Source: Lachnospiraceae bacterium (lineage in GTDB: Bacteria; Bacillota; Clostridia; Lachnospirales; Lachnospiraceae). Taken from it: 6,762 nt of DNA. The position numbers were made by a program, and so were the translations under genes. The notes under the pieces are model-generated. The model saw only the letters and a program-made list of their open reading frames with translations. It was not told the DNA's origin and searched no databases. Every line of letters starts with the position of its first letter. Within the stretch, counting starts at the first letter, position 1. The stretch covers positions 1-6,762 of the forward strand of contig JAFOYD010000046.1 in the NCBI GenBank assembly GCA_017391545.1, read 5' to 3'. Below, piece by piece: positions 1 to 4,673 of this stretch.

Positions 1-381
1 AGTGTCATATTAGAAGGAGATGTATTTTACTTTACCTGCATCGGCGAAGAAGAAAAGCTCAAAGCCGCCTATGAAGAACTAAAGGGAACCTACAACAGCA
101 TCTTCCAGTATGACATCTACTCCAACGAACCATGGCTTGAAATCATGCCACACACTGCCTCCAAGTCCCATGCAATCCTGCAATTAAAGGAACTTTTACA
201 CTGTGACAAAGTTGTGGTCTTTGGCGATGGCATCAACGACATTCCCATGTTCAAGATTGCCGATGAATGCTATGCGATGGCAAATGCGATTGATGACTTA
301 AAACAAATCGCTACCGCCGTGATCGACAGCAACGAGAACGACGGTGTGGCAAAATGGCTTGTTGAAAACGCAATCTTTTAA
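1..381 (+). CDS. Cof-type HAD-superfamily phosphatase, C-terminal part (5' end outside window)
   Basis: The reading frame is open from the first base (AGT GTC ATA) to TAA at 379-381, giving 126 residues. The first in-frame ATG, at 145, is internal and not the real start. Cof-type HAD proteins are usually about 260-280 residues, so roughly the second half is present. HAD motif III is the Lys of SKSHA (fragment residue 55) in the characteristic 'P..SKSHAI..L' context. Motif IV is GDGIND (residues 75-80), whose Asp residues bind the catalytic Mg2+, followed by a YAMANA stretch typical of the family. The upstream residues would be the end of the C2-type cap domain that selects the substrate. Family members are cytosolic and dephosphorylate sugar phosphates, FMN/PLP-like cofactors or related phosphometabolites; the substrate cannot be told from this part. 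The gene ends at a hairpin terminator and converges on the beta-galactosidase gene. Confidence 0.9.
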   Translation, partial: SVILEGDVFYFTCIGEEEKLKAAYEELKGTYNSIFQYDIYSNEPWLEIMPHTASKSHAILQLKELLHCDKVVVFGDGINDIPMFKIADECYAMANAIDDLKQIATAVIDSNENDGVAKWLVENAIF

Positions 382-396
382 CCATTTCACACGAAT

Positions 397-436
397 AAAG
401 GGCACTGTACATCAAAATACAATGCCCTTTGCTTTT
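397..436 (+). terminator. Hairpin terminator between convergent HAD and GH42 genes
   Basis: AAAGGGCA (397-404) pairs perfectly with TGCCCTTT (423-430). After one mismatch, TGTA (406-409) pairs with TACA (418-421) around an 8-nt loop. GCTTTT (431-436) follows, giving a modest T-tract on the + strand. It starts 16 nt after the HAD stop codon. On the - strand the stem is followed only by a short ATT, so it would be a weaker stop for the beta-galactosidase transcript. Confidence 0.7.
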
Positions 437-445
437 ACCAGATAA

Positions 446-2440
446 CTACGCTTTCTTACCCTTATTTTTCACGAATAGCTGCACCTCATAAGGTCTCAAA
501 AATTCCTCTTTTTCACCCTCTAAAAGTGTGTATCTGTCGTGCAGATGGTAAACCTGCTCATCGCTTGTGTGGTTAATCACGAACAGCCAGATCTGATCAT
601 CACTTTCGCGCGTCATCATCTCCACGCCATCTGCTGCCGCACCGAGTGTTTCTACATCACTTGACCGAATCATATATGCCATCAGATCTTCCATCAGATC
701 CTCGCCCGGCTCCGTTCCGACATACCAGGTGATACCATTTCCATACGCATTTTCCGTAATCGCAGGTGACTGCTTATAAAAGCCCGTCGAATACTCGGCA
801 ATCTGTCTTGCGCCTTTCAGCTCAATAATGTCACACCATTTCTCAATCTCGTACTCTTTCTTACCATAAAGCACACCGCCTAGTGTTTCCAACAGACAGT
901 CGTACTCCGGCACCTCGATACCGCAGATGTCACCAAGCCTTCCGGGAAGCTCCCGGTCCGTCATGCACAGATTCGTCGCATCCTTTACGCCGGTACGCAT
1001 CGTAAGCACCAGATGGCCTCCGTTTGCCACATAATCAATATAGTGCTGCTCAAGCTGAGGCGTCATCAGATATTGAAGCGGCGCAATGACCAGCTTGTAT
1101 TTTGACAGATCATCCATCCCCTGTACAAAATCAACCGGAATTTTCTTCTCATAAAGCGCCTTATAATATTTCTGAAGCTGTCCCACATAGGACAGTTCCG
1201 GATGGTTAGGCTGAATATCCAATGCATAATTCTGCCGGAAGCTGTGCACAATCGCAACCTCTGGATTTGGCATCGTTCCCTCAAACGCATCCATATGCTT
1301 TGCAAACGTATGCACAAGCTGTTTCGCCTCACGATATGTTCTGCCAGGATTTCCGCTGTGTCCCAGGATACCATGCCAGTACTGCTCTGTACCCATCGCA
1401 CATGTTCTCCAACGGAAAAATACCACTGCGTCTGCGCCATGCGCCACAGACTGCATCGCCCATGATGCCATCTGTCCCGGCTCCAGCGCCCTTCCCATGA
1501 TTTCCCAGCCCGCCATACCAGACTGCTGCTCCATCATCCAGAACGGCTTTTTCTTATATCCGCGTATCACATCATGCGATGCCGCAAGCTCGCTTTCGGG
1601 TTGATGCGGCTGCTTCTGCCAGTGACCTGCCGGATAAATGTCATTTGACACAAAATCAAGAAGCTCACCAAGATCATAGTAATCGACCTTATTGTCAAAA
1701 CACATATAATTGTGCGTGATAAAATGATTCGGACAGTTCTCTCTGATAATGTCCGCCTGCCACTTTGCAAAATCTACAACCAAATCCGAACAGAAACACT
1801 TCCAATCAAGCATCGCCGAAGGATTTTCGCCCACTGCCGTAATCAGTGGTGTACCAATCTGGGCAAAACTGTTATACCCCTGACTCCAAAATGCCGTGCC
1901 CCACGCATCGTTCAATGTCTCAATAGTTCCGTATTTTTGTTCAAGCCATTTCTGAAATTTCGCTTTGCAGGAATCACACATACACAGATCACCGTGCGAA
2001 TTTCCAAGCTCGTTATCAATCTGCCATCCGATCACACCCGGATTATCTGCAAATTTTTGTGACATTGCTGTCACAAATCGCTTAATGTGCGCACGATATA
2101 CTTCATTTGACTGACAGTCATGATGCCTGCCACCAAAATGCCTGCGACGCCCCTGTCTGTCGATCGGCTGGATTTCAGGATTTTTTTCGATGATCCACGC
2201 AGGTGGTGCTGCGGTCGGTGTGCCAAGTACCGTCTTAATACCATACCTGTCCAAAAGCGCCACCGCCTCCTCAAGCCATTCAAAATGAAACTCGCCTTCA
2301 GACGGCTCCATCTTGAACCACGAAAACTCTGCCATTCTTACGACCTGTACACCCATCTCCTGCATCAGCTTCGCATCCGTCTCCCAGCGCTCTCTTGGCC
2401 AATGCTCCGGATAATAATCAACACCAAAATGAATTCCCAT
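446..2440 (-). CDS. GH42 family beta-galactosidase (zinc-cluster type)
   Basis: This 664-residue protein is full length for GH42 (about 650-690). It hydrolyses terminal beta-D-galactosides with retention; no signal peptide is visible, so it is probably cytosolic and acts on imported galacto-oligosaccharides. The N-terminus (GVDYYPEHWP) and the TIM-barrel domain (about 1-385) match the family. The acid/base is Glu144 in WQIDNELG and the nucleophile is Glu304 in FWMMEQQSG. Cys109, Cys153, Cys155 and Cys158 reproduce the spacing of the Zn-binding cysteines known from the Thermus A4 enzyme (106/150/152/155), so the metal site looks intact. A trimerisation domain (about 390-595) and a short beta C-terminal domain (about 600-660) follow. 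The ATG at 2440 is preceded by AGGAG (2449-2453) with 8-nt spacing. No terminator or clear promoter lies in the 55 nt to mtnN, so cotranscription with mtnN is likely. Confidence 0.95.
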   Translation of the reverse strand: MGIHFGVDYYPEHWPRERWETDAKLMQEMGVQVVRMAEFSWFKMEPSEGEFHFEWLEEAVALLDRYGIKTVLGTPTAAPPAWIIEKNPEIQPIDRQGRRRHFGGRHHDCQSNEVYRAHIKRFVTAMSQKFADNPGVIGWQIDNELGNSHGDLCMCDSCKAKFQKWLEQKYGTIETLNDAWGTAFWSQGYNSFAQIGTPLITAVGENPSAMLDWKCFCSDLVVDFAKWQADIIRENCPNHFITHNYMCFDNKVDYYDLGELLDFVSNDIYPAGHWQKQPHQPESELAASHDVIRGYKKKPFWMMEQQSGMAGWEIMGRALEPGQMASWAMQSVAHGADAVVFFRWRTCAMGTEQYWHGILGHSGNPGRTYREAKQLVHTFAKHMDAFEGTMPNPEVAIVHSFRQNYALDIQPNHPELSYVGQLQKYYKALYEKKIPVDFVQGMDDLSKYKLVIAPLQYLMTPQLEQHYIDYVANGGHLVLTMRTGVKDATNLCMTDRELPGRLGDICGIEVPEYDCLLETLGGVLYGKKEYEIEKWCDIIELKGARQIAEYSTGFYKQSPAITENAYGNGITWYVGTEPGEDLMEDLMAYMIRSSDVETLGAAADGVEMMTRESDDQIWLFVINHTSDEQVYHLHDRYTLLEGEKEEFLRPYEVQLFVKNKGKKA

Positions 2441-2448
2441 ACGTATTT

Positions 2449-2453
2449 CTCCT
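2449..2453 (-). promoter_or_regulatory. Ribosome binding site of the GH42 gene
   Basis: On the - strand AAAGGAG stands 8 nt before the ATG at 2438-2440. It supports that start, and the conserved GVDYYPEHW motif begins immediately after it. Confidence 0.75.
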
Positions 2454-2495
2454 TTTAATACAAACTTGCACTTTCCTATCTTCTTTAATGTCCGA

Positions 2496-3194
2496 TTATA
2501 ATCTCACCACTAAATTTTCTACAAGCTTCGCGCAATGTGCTGCTGCCGCACGCTCAAATTCAGGATAGTCCATATGCGCACTGCCGTCAGCTTTATCTGA
2601 AATCGCGCGAACAACCACATAAGGAACCTTGTTTAAAAATGCCGCATGTGCAATCGCTGCGCCTTCCATCTCCGCGCAGGAACCATCAAACAGCGAAATT
2701 AATCTGTCCTTTACAGCGCTGTCTGATATGAACTGGTCACCACTGACCACGCGTCCCTCGTATACACCAATCTCTGGATTAACCTCCCTGCAGACTGCAA
2801 TCGCCTCTTCCACAAGCTTTCTGTCAGCCTTAAAGAAAGAAGTCTCCATCTGTGGAATAATGCCCGGCTCATAGCCAAGCGGGCTGACATCCATATCATG
2901 CTCACATGCGTCCGTAGAAACCACAATGTCACCAATGTTGATTTCTGCGCGAAGTGAACCTGCCACCCCCGTATTAATCACCGCATCCACGTCAAACACA
3001 TCTGCCAAGATCTGTACACAGATTCCTGCATTTACCTTGCCGATGCCGCACTGCACGATGACAACATCTTTTCCATTCAAAATGCCCTCATGGAACTTCA
3101 TGCCAGCCTTCTCAACAACCTTCTTTACATCCATCTTTGACTTCAGCTCTGCAACCTCAAGCTCCATCGCTCCGATAATACCAATCTTATTCAT
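2496..3194 (-). CDS. mtnN: 5'-methylthioadenosine/S-adenosylhomocysteine nucleosidase (MTAN)
   Basis: This cytosolic enzyme cleaves the adenine N-glycosidic bond of methylthioadenosine, S-adenosylhomocysteine and 5'-deoxyadenosine, in methionine salvage and the activated-methyl cycle. From the ATG at 3194 the protein has 232 residues, the same length as E. coli MTAN, and opens with the family signature MNKIGIIGAMELEVAEL. Active-site residues are all present: Glu13 (equivalent to E. coli Glu12), Glu175-Met176-Glu177 in AEMEGAAIAH (ribose binding) and Asp200 in RAISDKAD (acid donating to adenine N7). The frame also opens at an upstream GTG (3233), but that form lacks a Shine-Dalgarno, adds 13 residues absent from the family and starts inside an inverted-repeat element; the ATG is preferred. 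The gene is divergent from the Uma2 gene and is followed 55 nt later by the GH42 gene. Confidence 0.95.
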   Translation of the reverse strand: MNKIGIIGAMELEVAELKSKMDVKKVVEKAGMKFHEGILNGKDVVIVQCGIGKVNAGICVQILADVFDVDAVINTGVAGSLRAEINIGDIVVSTDACEHDMDVSPLGYEPGIIPQMETSFFKADRKLVEEAIAVCREVNPEIGVYEGRVVSGDQFISDSAVKDRLISLFDGSCAEMEGAAIAHAAFLNKVPYVVVRAISDKADGSAHMDYPEFERAAAAHCAKLVENLVVRL

Positions 3195-3205
3195 TTCTTT
3201 ATTTT

Positions 3206-3213
3206 CCTTTCCT
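3206..3213 (-). promoter_or_regulatory. Ribosome binding site that decides the mtnN start
   Basis: On the - strand AGGAAAGG ends 11 nt before the ATG at 3192-3194. The alternative GTG start at 3231-3233 has only GAACTGA upstream and no recognisable Shine-Dalgarno. This favours the short, family-length product. Confidence 0.6.
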
Positions 3214-3249
3214 GTTTCGATGTTACTGTTCACTCAGTTCCAGTAACGA

Positions 3250-3311
3250 GTAAAAATCCAATCGAATTTTAATTCGATTTGCAAAACTCACCTTTGGTGA
3301 TGGATTTTTAC
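3250..3311. repeat. Three-way-junction inverted repeat inside the element
   Basis: The outer 11-bp perfect stem GTAAAAATCCA/TGGATTTTTAC encloses an AT-rich hairpin (ATCGAAT/ATTCGAT) and a GC-richer short hairpin (TCACC/GGTGA) separated by 9 nt (3279-3287). On the - strand the last stem strand contains a U5 run directly after the AT-rich hairpin. A weak attenuator-like stop is therefore conceivable, but the hairpin is too AT-rich to call. Confidence 0.75.
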
Positions 3312-3334
3312 CTGACTGCACTACGTTTTCTCAC

Positions 3335-3359
3335 GGACTTAGCAGTAAATGCTAAGTCC
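3335..3359. repeat. 10-bp perfect hairpin in the mtnN leader element
   Basis: GGACTTAGCA (3335-3344), a 5-nt loop GTAAA, and TGCTAAGTCC (3350-3359). No T-run follows on either strand (+ strand TGTCTG; - strand GTGAGAAAA), so it is not an ordinary terminator. It would be the first stable stem of the mtnN transcript after the terminal repeat strand. Confidence 0.75.
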
Positions 3360-3388
3360 TGTCTGAACAGTAATATGTCAATACTATC

Positions 3389-3417
3389 AGTATAACGATT
3401 GTCCGCTCTTTCGTCAA
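3389..3417 (-). promoter_or_regulatory. Promoter of mtnN (and probably GH42)
   Basis: The - strand has -35 TTGACG (3412-3417), a 17-nt spacer and -10 TATACT (3389-3394), a strong SigA-type match. Transcription would start near 3382, about 9 nt before the inverted-repeat element, giving a leader of about 185-190 nt. Confidence 0.7.
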
Positions 3418-3437
3418 ACCGAATCTCTCATTTTAGC

Positions 3438-3466
3438 TTAACATCCCAATCCTGATAGTGTATAAT
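3438..3466 (+). promoter_or_regulatory. Promoter of the Uma2-family gene
   Basis: TTAACA (3438-3443), a 17-nt spacer and a perfect TATAAT (3461-3466) form a strong SigA-type promoter. Start of transcription is expected near 3473, giving a leader of about 40 nt. It is divergent from the mtnN promoter, with the two -35 hexamers about 20 nt apart. Confidence 0.75.
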
Positions 3467-3512
3467 AAATTTATGCAACAACCAATAAATTATTGAGAAA
3501 GAAGGTGTCCTT

Positions 3513-4073
3513 ATGCCCGCAATGCAACCGCAGCCGGAAAGCATCACGTTAACACAATACGAAGCACTTCCTGAAGATAGCAGAATTGAGGTTTTTGATG
3601 GTATTATCTATGACATGGCAAGCCCTTCACAAATTCATCAGACAATCCTTACCGAACTGCTTGTCTCATTGCGCAACTATATCCGAAAAAAGGGTGGCAA
3701 CTGCTCCGTATTTCCCGCCCCGTTTGATGTGAAATTATCCGATGATCCACTCACAATTGTTCAGCCTGACCTGATGGTTATCTGTGATAAGGATAAACTG
3801 GACACCAAACGCTGTAATGGTTCCCCGGATTTTATCATTGAAATCGTATCACCATCAAACCCGGCAGATGACTATATCCGCAAGCTTTATTATTACAAAA
3901 ATTACGGCGTGCGCGAATATTGGATCGTCGATCCACAACGAAAGAGCGTGACCGTCAATTACTTTGAAAAAGATATCTTAAACGTGCCATATACATTTAA
4001 TTCTGTCATCAAAGTAAATATATACGAAAACTTGTATATCGACTTCTCTGAAATTGCTGATTTGATTGAGTAA
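3513..4073 (+). CDS. Uma2-family (DUF820) PD-(D/E)XK endonuclease-fold protein
   Basis: This 186-residue protein has the length and motif order of the Uma2 family, predicted restriction-endonuclease-fold proteins that are abundant in cyanobacteria and present in scattered copies elsewhere. Visible motifs are the N-terminal 'T.EEY..LPE..RIE.FDG' type region (Glu26 in RIEVFDG), HQTILTELL (residues 42-50), VQPDLMVI with Asp86, DFIIEIVSPSN with Glu110 (the core acidic residues) and the C-terminal YKNYGVREYWIVDP (128-141). The core looks intact, so it is probably folded and metal binding. The family's biological role is not settled; suggestions include nuclease activity linked to mobile elements. 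The ATG at 3513 is preceded by GAAGGTG (3501-3507) at a suitable distance. The gene is monocistronic, with its own promoter and a strong terminator. No toxin, antitoxin or transposase partner is adjacent on the same strand. Confidence 0.88.
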   Translation: MPAMQPQPESITLTQYEALPEDSRIEVFDGIIYDMASPSQIHQTILTELLVSLRNYIRKKGGNCSVFPAPFDVKLSDDPLTIVQPDLMVICDKDKLDTKRCNGSPDFIIEIVSPSNPADDYIRKLYYYKNYGVREYWIVDPQRKSVTVNYFEKDILNVPYTFNSVIKVNIYENLYIDFSEIADLIE

Positions 4074-4090
4074 GTAAATGTGCTTAACAC

Positions 4091-4139
4091 AAAAAATCTA
4101 TGTTTTTACGATACAGTGTGTAAAAACATAGATTTTTTT
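4091..4139. terminator. Bidirectional terminator between Uma2 and XRE genes
   Basis: A perfect 18-bp stem pairs 4091-4108 with 4121-4138 around a 12-nt loop (4109-4120). The ends are A6 on the left and T7 on the right, so either strand gives a hairpin with a U-run. It starts 17 nt after the Uma2 stop and lies about 40 nt past the XRE gene stop, so it probably ends both convergent transcripts. Confidence 0.85.
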
Positions 4140-4179
4140 ATTGCTCTAATAAAATCTCAATTTCTTTATACCAATCGTC

Positions 4180-4497
4180 CTATTTATTACATTTCACCAA
4201 TTCACTGACAATTTCTCTGATATTTCTAAATTGTGACTCTGACAGTTTGCTCAAGTCATCATACAATAAATCCAACTCCTTCGGTTCAGCAGAATCAAAA
4301 TTAAAAAATTGCATCGGCGTAATTTCCAAATACTCACAAATATAAAAGAAACCCGTCATTGATGGAAGTGATTTTCCTGTTTCAATGTTATTGATATATC
4401 CCGGATTCTGCCCTATCGATAAACTCATATCACGAGCAGATACTCCTTTTTTTAGTCTCAATTGAATTAAACGGTCAGAAAAATCCTTTTCATACAT
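4180..4497 (-). CDS. XRE-family helix-turn-helix transcriptional regulator
   Basis: From the ATG at 4497 the product is 105 residues. Residues about 6-65 form a Cro/C1-type HTH: FSDRLIQLRLKKGVSARDMS, then SIGQNPGYINNIETGKSLPS (recognition helix around 31-40) and the closing helices ending at ITPMQFF (59-65). The C-terminal 40 residues (KELDLLYDDLSKLSESQFRNI) look helical and probably dimerise. It is a cytosolic DNA-binding protein, most likely a repressor. The frame can start at a GTG (4506) with only 3 nt after GAGG; the ATG lies 10 nt after GAGGTG (4508-4513) and is preferred. It is divergent from the lipoprotein gene, and the shared region holds two copies of a 16-bp dyad, one overlapping its own -10, which suggests autoregulation and control of the lipoprotein. 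Base composition is AT-rich compared with mtnN and GH42. Confidence 0.88.
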   Translation of the reverse strand: MYEKDFSDRLIQLRLKKGVSARDMSLSIGQNPGYINNIETGKSLPSMTGFFYICEYLEITPMQFFNFDSAEPKELDLLYDDLSKLSESQFRNIREIVSELVKCNK

Positions 4498-4507
4498 AAT
4501 TAGCACA

Positions 4508-4513
4508 CACCTC
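4508..4513 (-). promoter_or_regulatory. Ribosome binding site that decides the XRE start
   Basis: GAGGTG on the - strand ends 10 nt before ATG 4495-4497 and only about 1-3 nt before the in-frame GTG 4504-4506. Spacing favours the ATG. The predicted transcription start (about 4509) would fall inside this site, so either the leader is almost absent or transcription begins further upstream. Confidence 0.45.
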
Positions 4514-4515
4514 GT

Positions 4516-4544
4516 ATTATATTGTATCTAATATGTACAGTTAA
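4516..4544 (-). promoter_or_regulatory. Promoter of the XRE regulator gene
   Basis: The - strand has TTAACT (4539-4544), a 17-nt spacer and a perfect TATAAT (4516-4521). The dyad at 4519-4534 covers half of the -10 and most of the spacer. The short distance to the start codon is unusual and lowers confidence. Confidence 0.5.
4519..4534. promoter_or_regulatory. Putative operator 1 (XRE side)
   Basis: ATATTG-TATC-TAATAT is a dyad with 6-nt half-sites, 5 of 6 matching, separated by 4 nt. Read on the - strand it is ATATTAGATACAATAT, matching operator 2 at 14 of 16 positions. It overlaps the -10 of the XRE gene, which is the right place for autorepression. Confidence 0.5.
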
Positions 4545-4566
4545 ATTATTATTTATATTCACATAT

Positions 4567-4600
4567 TTGTCTTGAAATATTAGATTTAATATGATATTTT
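4567..4600 (+). promoter_or_regulatory. Promoter region of the lipoprotein gene
   Basis: Two overlapping SigA-type readings are possible. One is TTGTCT (4567-4572), 17 nt, TATGAT (4590-4595), which has the same layout as the XRE promoter relative to its dyad. The other is TTGAAA (4572-4577), 17 nt, TATTTT (4595-4600) with an upstream TG that makes it an extended -10. Either gives a leader of about 65-75 nt and either would be covered by operator 2. Confidence 0.5.
4577..4592. promoter_or_regulatory. Putative operator 2 (lipoprotein side)
   Basis: ATATTAGATTTAATAT is a perfect dyad with half-sites ATATTA and TAATAT and a 4-nt spacer. It lies between the -35 and -10 of the lipoprotein promoter. 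Its first nine bases, ATATTAGAT, recur inverted at 4526-4534 in operator 1, so each operator faces its own promoter in the same orientation. The XRE protein encoded alongside is the obvious candidate ligand. Confidence 0.55.
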
Positions 4601-4673
4601 ATTGACTGTATGAGAATAAAAACGATTTCTCAGCAAAAGATTTACAAAAAAGAGAAAGGTAAGGAAGTTAATT

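Larger units (their letters stand above)
3223..3373 (-). repeat. Nested inverted-repeat element forming the mtnN leader
   Basis: A block of about 151 nt is bounded by a 9-bp perfect terminal inverted repeat: TTACTGTTC (3223-3231) and GAACAGTAA (3365-3373). Inside are a 10-bp hairpin (3335-3344 with 3350-3359, 5-nt loop) and an 11-bp stem (3250-3260 with 3301-3311) enclosing two further hairpins: 3261-3267 with 3272-3278 (4-nt loop) and 3288-3292 with 3296-3300 (3-nt loop). The second half therefore folds as a three-way junction on either strand. TTACTG at 3223-3228 can alternatively pair with CAGTAA at 3241-3246, competing with the terminal repeat. It spans almost the whole interval between the predicted mtnN transcription start (about 3382) and the mtnN RBS. 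It does not look like a SAM, SAH or T-box leader. It could be a dispersed MITE- or REP-like repeat or a structured regulatory leader; no clear target-site duplication is visible. The inverted repeats are certain, the role is not. Confidence 0.7.

Noticed and set aside
1066..2458. Several open frames of 64-124 codons on both strands inside the GH42 gene
   Set aside because: They overlap a full-length, motif-complete GH42 gene, encode Arg/His/Cys-rich sequence without motifs and lack ribosome binding sites. They are shadows of the real frame.
2537..3246. Antisense frames across mtnN (for example + strand 2926-3246)
   Set aside because: They are opposite a complete MTAN gene and show no family features or Shine-Dalgarno.
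3223..3373. SAM, SAH or T-box riboswitch upstream of mtnN
   Set aside because: The pathway made this attractive, but none of the conserved T-box or SAM riboswitch core sequences is visible and the stems do not match those folds. A covariance search would settle it.
3375..3380. TTGACA on the - strand as the mtnN -35
   Set aside because: At 17-nt spacing the -10 would be ACTTAG (3352-3357), which is poor. TTGACG/TATACT at 3389-3417 is far better.
3513..4506. Uma2 plus XRE gene as a toxin-antitoxin pair
   Set aside because: The genes converge on a strong bidirectional terminator and do not share a transcript. The XRE gene pairs instead with the divergent lipoprotein gene through shared dyads.
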